From Diploptera punctata (Eukaryota; Arthropoda; Insecta; Blattodea; Blaberidae), in assembly GCA_030220185.1 (NCBI GenBank), contig JASPKZ010003433.1, positions 124,001 through 188,000 of the forward strand: DNA of 64,000 nucleotides, read 5' to 3'. The notes beneath the pieces were generated by a model. The model was given only the letters and a program-made list of their open reading frames with translations, did not search any database and was not told the origin of the DNA. Both the position numbers and the translations under genes were made by a program. Each line of letters begins with the position of its first letter. The first letter of the stretch is position 1. Below are positions 22,041 to 32,484 of the stretch, in pieces.

Positions 22041-22639
22041 GTTAGTGTGTTGGTGCATAAAACCAGAGGTCTTGAGTTGAAATCCTAGTTCAGGCAGAAT
22101 TTTTTTTTTTCAAGAAATAAATTGATCAATCTGAGAGTACAAATTTACATCTAACATCATAGTTATACTGAATTTTGTTTAAGTTAGATGGATACAACTG
22201 TACTTGGATGGCCCTTAATTGGTTGGATATATAAATATAATTACTTGTCTTTGTATTTATTAGGGATAAAATTATAAATATTATAGTAGTCATCTTCAAC
22301 TATAATTTTAAAATACTTGATGATTATTGAAGATGGATGACAGTCTTCAAGGCCTCTAAAGTTTAATAGTTAAGGACATTACCTTGAATATTTACCTCAA
22401 TGGAAATCATTTCCCATTGTACATACTTTCACATGTCCCATGGTCTTTCAAAGGAACACGACTTATCTCTAGAGGATTTTTAAACTCTACATCACATGAA
22501 TACTTGTTTTGTCCACATAACGGCATAAAGGGCCTTCCCAGATAAGGAATCAGCTCAATGCCAAGGCTATCACTGGAACAACCTGAACATTTAAGACAAG
22601 ACACACAATTTATTCATACGTTCACATAAAATCAGGCAA
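22041..22639. other. Spacer with a decayed tRNA-like repeat
   Basis: 22035-22110 resembles the tRNA-like family ('cttgagttgaaatcctagtt' then 'cagaattttttttttc'). The rest shows nothing recognisable. Confidence 0.4.
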
Positions 22640-22795
22640 ATATGGTGATTATGAGGACAAAATAATGTTTGGGGATTATTTGGGCATTTCCTGACATTTC
22701 TCTTAACAGGTGAGGTAAAACCCTTTAAAAAAAACTTACCCAAGAAAGTGCCCTGGCTGGGAATCAAACCCAGACTTATTGCTTCTGAGGTAATA
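22640..22795 (-). mobile_element. SINE, family S2, partial
   Basis: Minus strand contains the S2 body: rc of 'tttgggcatttcctgacatt', 'caggtgaggtaaaaccc' and 'tggctgggaatcaaaccca' (B-box region). Compare 43240-43560. Confidence 0.65.
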
Positions 22796-22965
22796 ACGTT
22801 ACTATTAATAAATGTGTTGGAGAAAAAGTTTTAACATCTCACCTCACAAAGTTGCATGTCTTCACGATACCGGTTTCACGCAACTTTGCGAGGTGAGATG
22901 TTAAAACATTTTCTCCAACTCATTTATTAATATAAATACCTCATAGTGTTTCCTCCCACTGTAAA
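22796..22965. mobile_element. PLE-derived foldback, short (CCGG subfamily)
   Basis: Arms 'aacatctcacctcacaaagt' and complement with only 'cgataccggtttcacg' between them. It is a deleted version of 37465-37790. Confidence 0.65.
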
Positions 22966-23285
22966 TTTAATTAAATAATGTTACTATTAAACCACAGTGT
23001 TGAACCAGATGTTAATTATATAATTATTTTTTTACCTGTTAATTCAGTCATCCTCAACTAAGTTATTAAACTTCTTCAAGTTAATATGGAGGCCTTTCAA
23101 AAACAGTTTCATCTTCTAGTTAAAATGCAGAAGATGAGACATTGTTTTCGAAAGGCCTCCACATTAGAATAACTTGAAGAAGTTTAATAACTTAGTTGAG
23201 GACGACTGACTTACCAGGTAAAAAAAAAATTATAATTAACATCTTATTACATAACCTCAACGGTGCTTTAATATGAATTTCAAAA

Positions 23286-24009
23286 GTGTTGAGTGATGAA
23301 CCAATTAAAGATATCCATATCCATAGTTCTTCTCTTCACCCATATACTCATAAGATGGCAGCCTTTAATAGTTACATTCATAGACTTTTAAATATCCCTC
23401 TTTCACCCTTGGAATATAATAATGAATTGAATATTATTAAACAATTGGCTGTTAATAATGGATACGACCCTGAAATTATAGAATGTTTAATTAAGAAGAT
23501 TAATTACAAAAAAACAATTAACAAAGTTTTTCCTGTACCCAAAGAAAACAATAAGAAATATGTCGTAATGTCATACATAGGCCCACTTTCAAATAAAATA
23601 TCTAAACACTTCAAAAAGTTGAACATTAATGTGGCATTTAAAACTAATAAAACTCTACAAAATATAATAAAAAACAATAAAACCAAAACAAAAAAAGAAA
23701 AATTATCAGGTGTATATAAATTGAAGTGTGGCACATGTGACAATGTCTATATAGGACAAACTGGTAGACCTTTTATATCTTGGATAAAGGAACACATGAG
23801 AGCATATAACAGAAATTTAGAAAATTCAAACTATGCTAACCACCTATTCCAATTTAATCATTGTTTCGATCCAAATTTTGAAATTTTACATATTTGTGAT
23901 AAGGGTAAGAAGTTAGATCTTTTGGAGGCGTAGAAATTAATAAGTTTAAAAGTAGTAATAAACTGTTAAATTCTCAACTTGATTTGAATGAATCCCCTTT
24001 GTTAAATTA
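23286..24009 (+). pseudogene. PLE reverse transcriptase C-terminus plus GIY-YIG endonuclease, frameshifted near the end
   Basis: A 215-codon frame: residues ~20-60 hold the PLE thumb-region phrase HPYTHKMAAFNSYIHRLLNI; a basic linker follows; from ~residue 140 comes GVYKLKCGTC then VYIGQTGR (GIY and YIG strands with the PLE C-x2-C), then H-x-R region, and KKLDLLEA holding the catalytic-type Glu. A one-base deletion just after that Glu (about 23928-23933) creates an early TAG; the next frame continues EINKFKSSNKLL to about 24009. The copy at 37330-37460 (minus) keeps this junction in frame. The enzyme normally nicks target DNA for reverse transcription. This copy lacks the RT core. Confidence 0.85.
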
Positions 24010-24060
24010 AAAAATTTAAATAAATATTTGTTGTATTGTTGCTTAGATCAGTTGGAACAC

Positions 24061-24123
24061 AATTCATAATTTGTTAACATGTCTGAAGAAGGTACAGTGT
24101 ACCGAAACAGCTGTCACTGAATT
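24061..24123 (+). ncRNA. Hammerhead ribozyme candidate (CAGCTG stem III)
   Basis: CTGAAGA (24083-24089), A, stem II GGTAC-agt-GTACC, GAAA (24104-24107), palindrome CAGCTG, TC, ACTGAATT. Near stem I has only GT/AC; a farther AATTC/GAATT could extend it across an internal loop. A palindromic stem III allows a dimeric fold. Confidence 0.55.
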
Positions 24124-24194
24124 ATATAATAAATATGAAAATCAAATAAAACTAAGTTTTATTTTTATTTAATTAATTAAAGATTTATGTTATG

Positions 24195-24625
24195 AATAAA
24201 TGTTGGCCGCTGTGGACTAGTGGTTATGTTCCTTGGCACTCTTCTCCGAGTGCCTTGGATTCAAAACTGGCCAGGGTTGATGGATTTTTTTTAGGATGGA
24301 AAAATCCAAAGAGCAAGTCCTCCACAAGAGACTTTAACCTGAGTCTGAAGATTTTGAGGATCGTAAAAGATCATTAAACCCAAATAAAGAGGCCTCTAAG
24401 CAAAATTTACTGACCTTTTTATCCTAGTAATACCTTAGTTTCCTACTAAATGTTTCATTGGATCGTATGTTGACCACATACCATTCATGACATCAGTGGG
24501 AAATAAGCATAACTATGCCAGGAGAGAAACCAGGAATGTCGAAAGACAAACCTAGGGCATTTGAAAAAAAAAATTAACTTGTCTAGTAACTCCTAACAAA
24601 GGAGCGGCTAAGGTCCAATATTGGA
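24195..24625 (+). mobile_element. SINE, family S3
   Basis: tRNA-like head 'tggccgctgtggactagtgg' and body 'aggatggaaaaatccaaaga', 'gcctctaagcaaaatttact', 'accattcatgacatc', 'gtaactcctaacaaaggagc'. The same order is seen at 46025-46425. Confidence 0.75.
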
Positions 24626-24925
24626 TTGTTACATCGCTGTAGATATATATTAATAAATACATTTAGACAGTGTAAATTGTTTATTTCTTTATGCTTTCAA
24701 ATGACATATTTCATTTTATAAATGTCTCTGATTTTATTTCTAGAGTCTTTATTTATTTATTTTCCCATATATGGATGTGATAAAGTTTACAATAATAATT
24801 GTTGATTATACCTCATAATGTTTACTTCCCAAAATTAATTTAATATTACAATAATAAATAGAGAAATTTATTATTTGGTGAATGTTTTGACATATACTCT
24901 TCAATAAAATTGCATTTTCTTTTTA
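24626..24925. other. Intron upstream of exon 2
   Basis: AT-rich; includes a short PLE terminus fragment (24805-24845, 'cctcataatgtttacttccc'). Confidence 0.45.
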
Positions 24926-24931
24926 TTTCAG

Positions 24932-25236
24932 ATCTTATTCAGATGTTCCAAGTGGGAAACATGAAGATTCCTTGGGATAGTGTTGTGGACACAGAAACAG
25001 CCTCAATGGAAAGTAACTCAAACAAAATTGCCAATCAGTGCTCAGGTTGCCTTAAAGCATATTCAACTAGGAGTGCACTTCATAGACATATGCGTTATGA
25101 GTGTGGTGTGGAAAGAAAATTCAAATGTCCTGTATGTTGTCGTCCTTTCCGACACAAACACCATCTCAGATCTCATATGAATCAGCATTCAAGGCTCAAC
25201 ACAGCGTGGGATGATAAATTCTTCCAGCCAACATAG
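24932..25236 (+). CDS. lola: lola-type alternative 3' terminal exon 2
   Basis: The acceptor 'cattttctttttatttcag' ends at 24931 and the exon opens in the same phase as exon 1 (two bases complete a split codon). It encodes about 100 residues: linker LIQMFQVGNMKIPWDSVV, a C2HC finger (CSGC ... RHMRYECGVER), and a C2H2 finger (CPVC ... HMNQH) with a short tail ending FFQPT, stop 25234-25236. All eight metal ligands are present. The finger linker has GVER-K-F-K instead of GVEP. Role as in exon 1: an isoform-specific DNA-binding end of a BTB transcription factor. No close AATAAA was found; the downstream (AAT)n tract begins within 20 bases of the stop. Confidence 0.82.
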
Positions 25237-25245
25237 ACTTTGTAT

Positions 25246-25258
25246 TTATAATAATAAT

Positions 25259-25300
<42 letters not shown>
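25246..25300. repeat. (AAT)n microsatellite
   Basis: About 55 bases of AAT repeat with one early interruption, directly after exon 2 and directly before a LINE fragment. Confidence 0.9.
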
Positions 25301-25304
25301 TTTC

Positions 25305-25680
25305 CTTTGGCTGCTTCATGGAACATCAAAATATCCCAAGAAGCAGCCAAAGGAAAATGATGGGAAAAAGCAGAACATCTTGCAAATGAAATTAAACTGA
25401 AGGGACATAAGGAAGCTGTCGCTAAGATCAGACTGATGACAGGACACGACTGTCTCCCCCACCACCTCCATCAATTGGGAATTTATCCATCCGCCAGCTG
25501 CCCACTTTGTACTTGATCTCCATCAAGAAATGAACCAGCAAAATCTGCTCCACTGTCCACTGCTGAGCCGAGACGCCCAAAGAAGACATGATTTTGTCAG
25601 CTTATACTGGGAGGTCAGAGGGAAAATTGCATTATTGCCAGTTCTGCCATTTGATAAATAATAATAATAATAATAATTTT
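25305..25680 (+). mobile_element. LINE C-terminal fragment with (TAA)n tail (family C)
   Basis: Plus strand, with frameshifts, reads HDCLPHHLHQLGIYPSASCP then, in the next frame, NQQNLLHCPLLSRD and SLYWEVRGKI: the LINE C-terminal zinc-knuckle region (C-P-x-C ... H-C). It ends in TAATAATAATAATAAT at 25658-25676, a tail like that of I-clade elements. A near-terminal inverted repeat 'tttcctttggctgcttc' / 'gaagcagccaaaggaaa' lies at 25301-25360. Confidence 0.65.
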
Positions 25681-25904
25681 GGTTATTGTAGTTCATCTAT
25701 CTGCATATGCACATTAGAATTAACCACAGGTTACAAACTATTTGTATTCTTTTTGATTATCTTTGATTATATCTGACACTGCCAGCCTAATTCAAGGTAA
25801 TTCCACTAGGTGGAATATTTCAAGCCTAGATTGAGTTGTTTTTGTTAGCTTTTTAAGTTTGTAAGTTTGCAATCCTGATCTATACATAATTCATAACTAT
25901 CTTT

Positions 25905-26575
25905 GCATTAAGGTAGAATATTTTTATCACTCACCTCATATTGTTCTTATTTGATTATAAACTAGTTTCGGAACATAGTTTCTGTTCCATCCTCAGTATC
26001 GTCACGACCGTTGTTCTGTCGTCTTGAAGAGCTGTCCTTCTCTCCTTCCATTGGCTGACTGAAAAACCTCGAAACCAGGTCATTCTCACCGGGAATTTCA
26101 AAGTTCATTAATTTCTTCTTTTCGCTCTTTTGAATGTAGATCTTTTCCCAAACAGTAAGTTCTTTAGGTTTTTCTATTTGTTTTAATAATTTAGCTTCTT
26201 TCTCGATAAGATGTTTTTCAGACCATGCATGGGCAGCCACTGCAGATTTTTCTACTTCCCCTTTCTTGACATTCCTGAGCTGTTCTTTCACTCTAGTTTT
26301 CAAATTTCTTTTAGTTTTTCCTATGTAGAATTTCTCACATTCTTCACATTTAATTTGATAAATCCCTGATTTGTTTTCTTCTTTAATTTTCTCATTCTTA
26401 TTAGGTCTAATCAGTCTACTGATGCTGTAGTCATTTTTGGGTGCTAACCTTATGTTGAAATCTTTAAAAATTTTTTGAAACTTGTGGTGTTTTAATGGAT
26501 GATATGTGATTTTCTAAATTTTACATGAATAATTTCTTAATGAATATACCTCATAGTGAGAATTCCTAAAATAAG
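25905..26575 (-). mobile_element. Penelope-like element with GIY-YIG endonuclease
   Basis: Bounded by 'gcattaaggtagaatattt' and 'cctcatagtgagaattccta'. The minus strand stays open from about 26530 to 25962: FKDFNIRLAPKNDYSISRLI, then NKSGIYQIKCEECEKFYIG, KTKRNLKTRVKEQLRN, KSAVAAHAWSEKH, LTVWEKIYIQKSE and MNFEIPGENDLVSRF. GIY, YIG and the downstream EK/WEK region are intact. It is the parent-like version of the deleted copy at 3714-4270. No reverse-transcriptase core. Confidence 0.88.
25952..26004 (-). ncRNA. Hammerhead ribozyme candidate (CTAG stem III)
   Basis: Same sequence type as 4171-4223: minus-strand CTGAGGA, T, GGAAC...GTTCC, GAAA, CTAG, TT and TATAATCA. The stem I strand here reads TGACGATA rather than TGATGATA. 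Confidence 0.6.
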
Positions 26576-26579
26576 TATC

Positions 26580-27010
26580 TTTGCATGTTTCATCATCATC
26601 ATCTGCATTCATGAATTAGGTCTGTTGACCCGTTCCGACTTCAGCCCATCTCTTTCTAGGTCTGCCCACATCCCGGGTGCCTTTAGGTTTGTATTTTGTT
26701 ATTTATTTTGGATATCTATCTTCATTCATTCTGTCTATGTGTTGCTTCCATTTTTGTCTATATGTAGCTATTTTATCAGTTATTGCAAATATTTCAAGTT
26801 CCTGTCTTATTTCTGTGTTCTTGATTCTGTCTTCCTTAGTGCATCCTTTAACAGATCTCAAAAATTTCATTTCTGCCACCGTTATCCTACTTAGATCTTG
26901 TTTTTTATGATCCAGGCTTCTGAACCATAGAGCAGTACCGATACTGCCAACGTTTTGTAAAATTTCAATTGGGTCTCTCTTGTTGTTTTGTTATTTAGTG
27001 ATCATTTTAT
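26580..27010 (-). mobile_element. LINE C-terminal fragment (family B)
   Basis: Minus strand holds the family B C-terminal region, including an R(S/C)VKGCT-type phrase and 'gaacgggtcaacagacctaa' near the 3' end. Frameshifted. Plus-strand frames over it are shadows. Confidence 0.6.
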
Positions 27011-27309
27011 CGTACCACATATTCCCTGGAATTTTGCTATTTTGCATGTTTCATACTGTGAATATTTCATTTAGGTTATTTCTATCTCCACTTCTATTTA
27101 ATTTTGCTATTTCTCATACTTTCTTTGGACCAAATAGAGCATATATATATATTCTCCAAGTTGCTAATTACATTCTGCAACAGTAATTTGTCCATTTTTT
27201 GGTGTTTGTTAAAAATTACAGTAGATGTAAAAAAAAATCTAGACCCGACCATGAGTTGGACACAAGTTGAGGATATTTATTTTAGACGTAAAAAAAAGTA
27301 AATGGAAAC
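27011..27309. other. Spacer, probably LINE-derived
   Basis: AT-rich continuation of the LINE region; a short (AT)n at 27141-27152. Nothing else supported. Confidence 0.35.
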
Positions 27310-28190
27310 TAATTCATATATTTAATATGGGAAATAACATTATGAGTTTCTTCAATTATGACTGAGTCGATTCTTATTTTTTCTTACCTCATACTACATG
27401 TTTTTCAAACATGGTAACTGCAGTTTTCATGAGGCTTCCTTCTCATCATCAGCCATGACATCAACTACTGGATATTCGTTTGAATCTTCATCTATAAAGT
27501 TGCCATCTGATGTTAATTTGATGAACCTTGAGATCATGTCCTGTTCACCGGGAATTTCAAAATTCATGGATCTAAATTTATTCTGATCATTTATCTTTTC
27601 CCAAACTGTCAATTCCAAAGATTTTTCCAAATGTTTTAAAAGTTTAGCCTCTTTTTCAATTTTATGACTTTCCAGCAAACTATGAGCTAAAACAGCTGAT
27701 TTTTCAATTTCACCATTTTTAATATTTCTAAAATGTTCTTTTGTACAAGTGTCTAAATTCCTTTCTGTTTTTCCTTTGTATACTTTATTGCAGTCTTTAC
27801 AACTAATTTGATAATTCCAGATTTTTTACTATCTGGGATATTAACTTTCCTTTTGGTTATTAATAGATTACCCAGGCCAAATTTATTTATCGGTGCTGGT
27901 GTAATATTGAATTTCTTGAAATTTTTTAAAAATTTTGTTGTGTATTTCAGGATGATAAGTAATTTTCTTGAATTGTTTTCCTTCCTTTGAATCAGATTGC
28001 AGAGTGGTATATTCTTTTAACCTTTTTTTTTTGTCTGAATTTCTTTAATTTATTTATAAAATTATTTCCTTTCCAAAGCAATTTAAACTAGCTATGTTTA
28101 AAATGTGATTGTATTCTTTCTTAAAATCTTCTTCATTTAGTGGAATATTTAATAATCTGTATATCAAACTGTTGAAAATTGCATGTGTTT
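27310..28190 (-). mobile_element. Penelope-like element with decayed RT tail and GIY-YIG
   Basis: Right of the hammerhead module the minus strand reads, in pieces, VLAHSLLESHKIEKEAKLLK, LELTVWEKINDQNKFRSMNF and EIPGEQDMISRF; farther upstream come the C-x2-C/GIY region (27740-27830) and RT thumb scraps to about 28190. Frameshifts at about 27680 and 27815. Outer end 'gggaaataacattatgag' at 27330. Confidence 0.8.
27412..27458 (-). ncRNA. Hammerhead ribozyme candidate with 5-bp stem I
   Basis: Minus strand: CATGG, CTGATGA (27446-27452), TGAG...CTCA stem II, T, GAAA (27425-27428), palindrome ACTGCAGT, TA, CCATG. Stem I pairs CATGG/CCATG. The core is consensus. Here the extra T before stem II can pair with an A on the far side, leaving a T before GAAA. 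Confidence 0.65.
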
Positions 28191-28980
28191 ATGTCCATTA
28201 TAATTAAAATCATTAAAATAAGAATTGATTCATTCGTAATAGGGACTAATTGCTTACAGAACATGAGCTGAAGATGGTAGGATGGTTATCTAAAATTGAT
28301 GGTGATAATCAACTGGTTGAGTGGAAGATAAGACCTTATGTCCGTGTTTCTGCCAGATTAAATAAAATTATTATTATTATTGTGTGCAATTTGTCAGATT
28401 TTTCAGAAATTTAAGTCATTTGTACCATTTTATTTTAAATCATCTATACCATTTTATTTTTCTATAATTATTTCAAAACAGTGGCATCTTGTCTAAAATT
28501 TGGCTCAACTTTCCAACATGCGACAAGACTTTTTTAAGTATCCTAATAAACTCCTGTCAAATTTTATTCTTAGGGTTTAATTTTTCAAGTTGTTTACTAC
28601 CATTTACAATGATTTTTACATGTTTTCTAATGATTATTTGAATATATTTCTTTATGATATTGAACTGCATATGTACAGTGAAGACGTGGCAGCCACATTG
28701 ATTTTAATGAATATTCTGAGTTCCAATGCAGCCAATAAATACATGTATGGTGTTCCAGTGCAGCCATCATAGAGTATGTACTAATATTAACTTTACACAT
28801 GTACTTCAGAATTTCCTGTTTACACTACCTATTTTAGGGCATTGCATTCTTTCACAGGTTAGAGTACTTAAATTGTGTTAGGTAGCTTTTAGGTTTGTTG
28901 GCAATGCGAGTTTAAATATTGTGTGTATGTTGGCTGTATCTCGAGATTGCACACTGTAAACTGCTTTGTGTCTGCTGGCG
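28191..28980. other. AT-rich spacer
   Basis: No exon or repeat recognised. A 150-base segment at 28220-28360 has somewhat higher GC content but no recognised family. Confidence 0.4.
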
Positions 28981-28984
28981 CATG

Positions 28985-29605
28985 CACATGGTGTATGGTT
29001 GGGACTTGAAAATTTTTCATGTCACATATTGGAAAGTATTTCATATATGGGAAGATATTTTCTCATGGAATTTTGGTCAGTATGTTACTGGTGCCCATCC
29101 AGTATTATGAGAAATTTGGGTAGCTATAATAAGTCGTGTCCACCGCTGTGATCATGAGGTAGTGTGTTGCCTTGTCATGCAGTGAGGCCGGGTTCGATTC
29201 CCGGTCGGGGCATGCTCCTGGGTGAGGTTTTTTTGGGGTTTTTCCTCACCTGTAAGACAAATGTCAGGAAGCTTATGGCCCAACGGTCCCCGAAAATCAT
29301 CCAGCCGTCATCATCATCATCCTTCACCGGTATGGAAAGCAACCCTAGTAGAGCTGCAAAGCATAGCATGAAAATGCTATAATTGCAGTGAAATACCAGT
29401 CTTTTGGGCAGAATTATATGGATGGATAATAATCATGGCTTCAGGTTGAGAAACTAGCTATGACAGCTGGGGGACTTGACATGCTGATCACATATCACCC
29501 CTATACTAGTTTGATGATTGTACATGTCTATGATTAACACACGTGGATGTGAGATCATCAGTCAGATGATAGGCCAAGGGTCTAGGCCTGTCATGCCATG
29601 GACTT
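28985..29605 (+). mobile_element. SINE S1 interrupted by SINE S2
   Basis: The S1 body up to 'gggtagctataataagt' (about 29134) resumes at 'cttcaggttgagaaac' (29430) and continues to 'ggcctgtcatgccatgg' (29600). The gap is filled by the S2 element at 29139-29425. Confidence 0.75.
29139..29425 (+). mobile_element. SINE, family S2
   Basis: tRNA-like head 'catgaggtagtgtgttgcct' and B box 'gggttcgattcccgg', then 'cctcacctgtaagacaaatg', 'ggcccaacggtccccgaaaa', 'ccttcaccggtatgg' and a tail with 'ggatggata'. Inserted within S1. Confidence 0.8.
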
Positions 29606-29706
29606 AACATTAACAAACAGTAGTATTATATGTAAGTACTTAACACAGTAGGATGCCATTAAGGACTTTTTAACATAGCAAGAGCCAGTATTCTGTATTA
29701 AATATA

Positions 29707-30348
29707 GTGTGTCTGATAAGTCACTCCTTATTTTTAACAGTTATAATTTCTTTATTTATTAACCAATCTTTTTAGAAATATTATTGTTATAAACACTACT
29801 CTTTGAGGTTTTGTTTACATTCTTTTAGTTTAGTTGAAATGCCACCTGTGTTGGGAAAGTTAAATCAGCTCGCTGTGGTGTGAGTGCAAAAATAGTGGAG
29901 GGTGAATGAGGGATATAAGCAACACTGGATGCAAAAACAAATAAAAATTCCCAAACAAGTTAAAAATAACGGACAGTGTCAGTGATGCAAAATCAGGAAG
30001 ACCATCAACTTCGAGGGCACCTAGCCCTGATTTGACCCCTTGTGATTTTTTTCTCTGAGAGTAGGCCAAGGAGGAGGTGCACAAGAGAAAACAACAGAAT
30101 TTGGATTAATTGGAAGCAACCATATCCGATGTGTTAACCAATGTTCCACTAAACATGCTGCAGGCAGCAGTAGCGAACATACTTGTTCGCTTAAAAAATT
30201 GTATAGAGAATACTGGAACTAATGTAGAGATTTAAAATGATGTTAAAAATAACCTCAAACAGTGGAGTTTGTAACATAGTAGTAAAAAAAAAAAGGTTAA
30301 TAAAGACAATATAACTGTTTAAAGGATAGTGACTTATCAGACATTCTG
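29707..30348 (+). mobile_element. Tc1/mariner-type DNA transposon remnant
   Basis: Terminal inverted repeats share 'gtctgataagtcact' (29711-29725 and inverted at 30328-30344); TA is present at the right edge. Inside, plus strand 30029-30235 reads LTPCDFFL with in-frame stops, then KEEVHKRKQQNLD, TISDVLTNVPLNMLQAAVAN and a C-terminal IENTGTNVEI: the end of a mariner-type transposase after the last catalytic Asp (LTPCDFFLW motif). Internally deleted and dead. Confidence 0.75.
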
Positions 30349-30414
30349 TATATCAAAGAGTTAAAAGCATCTTGTGCAATTGCTAGGAGATGATAGGCAC
30401 ATTATATAATGTGA

Positions 30415-30940
30415 TGATGAACAATTTATGTAAAACAATTATTCTACCAGTTATATTATATGGATGTGAAACATGGACTCTTACTTTAAGGGAGGAAAGG
30501 AGATTACGAGTATTTGAGAATAAAGTTCTTCCTGAGAATAAGTATTTGAGAATAAAGTTCTTAGGAAGATTTTTGGACCAAAGAGAGATGAACAGACAGG
30601 TGAATGGACAAGACTTGCATAACAGTGAATTACATGCTCTTTATAGGAAGCCAGATATAATAACCAGTTAAGTCTCGTAGACTGCGATGGGCAGGACATG
30701 TGTCACAAATGGGGAATGAAAGACGTGTATGGAAGCTTCTTGTAGGAAAACCAGAGGGAAAACGCCCAGTTGGTAGACCAAGAATGAGGTGGGAGAATAA
30801 CATTAACTATGATTTGAAGGAAGTAGATTATACAGGGGATCATTGGAAAACATTGGCTTAGGATAGTGATGTGTGGAGAGCTTATGTCTGTGTGGCCATG
30901 AACCTACAGGTTCGATAGTGCCAGTGAGTTAGTTAGATGA
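30415..30940 (+). mobile_element. LINE fragment (family A), broken
   Basis: A diverged copy of the 18232 LINE: ILPVILYGCETWTLTLREER is intact, followed by a 30-base local duplication ('gagaataaagttctt' twice at about 30520-30560) and frameshifts; the GKPEGKRPVGRPRMRWENNI part is present in another frame. Ends 'ttcgatagtgccagtgagtt'. Confidence 0.8.
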
Positions 30941-31385
30941 TGAATAATTAATGGAGTCAATAGAAATGCTGGTGCTCATAGGAAAAATATAATATTGATG
31001 AATACACATTTCTTTCAGGAATCTTGGGGGGAGATGCCACTGCTTTTTTAAATGTTGAGTGAATGAAAATCAATAAATAGACTTTTAAGATACATTACAA
31101 ATTAATGGATTAATGAAATATAATTTTAGTAATTAAAATCTTGAAATGAAATTTATGAACACAAAAAGTTATAGTTGAGAAAAAATAAATGATAGATCTC
31201 CATATATCTAAAATATTTTGGTTCATTCATTTTGAGTATTTTATTCCAATTCCTGTCTGAACCGTCTCCAAACTTTCCGAGACTTGCACTATTTTAAAAC
31301 TATTCTGTAACTATTCATTATCAGTTTTATCTCGCACCTTCATTGTTACTTTGGACATGCCAAGGACAAAACTTGTCACTTAGTG
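30941..31385. other. AT-rich spacer
   Basis: Nothing recognised. Confidence 0.4.
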
Positions 31386-31614
31386 TCTGCTGTACCTACA
31401 GAATATCATCATCATCATCAACATTCCTGGATTAAGCCCATGTGGCAGATTCTTATTCAAAAAGTTGAATCCACCTCTTTTTCAGTCTACCGACATTCCT
31501 ATCTTCTTTTGGTTTGTAATTAAGTATAATTTTTGGTATGTGTTCATCTTTCATTCTTTAGACATGTTCTTTCTGGTTTTTTTCTAGATTGTTTTATTTT
31601 ATTAAGTTATGTAG
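31386..31614 (-). mobile_element. LINE 3' fragment (family B)
   Basis: Minus strand contains a family B 3' end; an ATC repeat (31400-31415) marks the tail. Frameshifted. Confidence 0.5.
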
Positions 31615-32000
31615 ATAGGAAATAACACTATGAGGTTTTTTAATATTGTTTATTTTTTATTATTTCACTCACCTCATACTTCATAACTCCTCGCAAACCC
31701 AGGGTTTCGTCACATCATTTGTGACATTCTCAGTACTGTGTCACGTTCACAACTGACGTCCAATGGCCTTCTATCCTGCAGACTGACCTCTGCGCCATCT
31801 GATGGCTGACCAATGAATTTCCAAATCAGTCCTCTCTCCTTATAACCGGGTATTTCAAAATTCATAGTTGTATTTTCATTCTTGCATATGTAAATTTTTT
31901 CCCAAATTGTGAGTTCCTTCGGTTTTTCCAATTGTTTAAGTAATTTTGTTTTGATTTCTATTCTATGTTTTTCTGACCAGTATGAGGTGAGTGAAATAAT
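31615..32000 (-). mobile_element. PLE foldback with GIY-YIG C-terminal fragment
   Basis: Signature 'ggaaataacactatgagg' at the left, then the minus strand 31985-31710 reads YWSEKHRIEIKTKLLKQLEK, ELTIWEKIYICKNEN, MNFEIPGYKERGLIWKF. It ends with the module GAGAAT...GTGACGAAACCCTGGG (hammerhead-like with a G-to-A change in the core). The right edge is 'tatgaggtgagtgaaataat'. Confidence 0.75.
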
Positions 32001-32460
32001 AAAAAATAAACAATATTGTTTTATTTTATCTAAAAGTTTAAAAATATTTAGCTTATTTCTAATATCTTCATTTTTTCTTTTATCTAGAAGTTTGCAGCAG
32101 CTACACTTCTCAGATATCTTTGTTTCAGCTGCTTCTATGATCTTCTCTTCTTTAGTTAAAACCCAAAACTTGCTACCATACAATAGTGAGGGAACTGTCA
32201 TTGCTTTAAAAGTTTTTAGTTTTGTTTCTTTTCTTGTATTTTTCAATATTCCCTTAATTGAGCCACACATATATAATTAAATTTATCAAGTTAGTTAAAA
32301 AGATCTTCACTTTTGAAATAGGAGATCTCATAACCCAGGTGTTTAAAATGGTTCACTTGTTGAATGGGTTTCCCCTCCAGAATTATTTTAGCTCTTACTG
32401 TATCTGATCAATTAAAAGTTAAGAATTTTGTTTTACTTATTGATATATTGAAATTACAGA
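32001..32460 (-). mobile_element. LINE reverse-transcriptase fragment (family B)
   Basis: Minus strand: KTKFLTFN, stop, then IQQVNHFKHLGYEISY, then KTFKAMTVPSLLYGSKFWVL, EAAETKISEKC, KRKNEDIRNKLNIFKLLDKI. This matches the layout of 60412-60828 and 63281-63655. It ends abruptly at the PLE right edge, so the two elements are joined. Confidence 0.75.
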
Positions 32461-32484
32461 AGATTGATTCATGTCTTTTATGTC

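Larger units (their letters stand above)
23020..24180 (+). mobile_element. Penelope-like element, 3' part with RT tail, GIY-YIG and ribozyme
   Basis: Starts with the GGCC-subfamily foldback (23030-23240), followed by 'cataacctcaacggtgcttt', then the coding part, then the hammerhead module and 'gaaaatcaaataaaactaag'. This is the best-preserved PLE protein segment in the window. It is 5'-truncated: the catalytic fingers and palm of the reverse transcriptase are absent. Confidence 0.88.
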
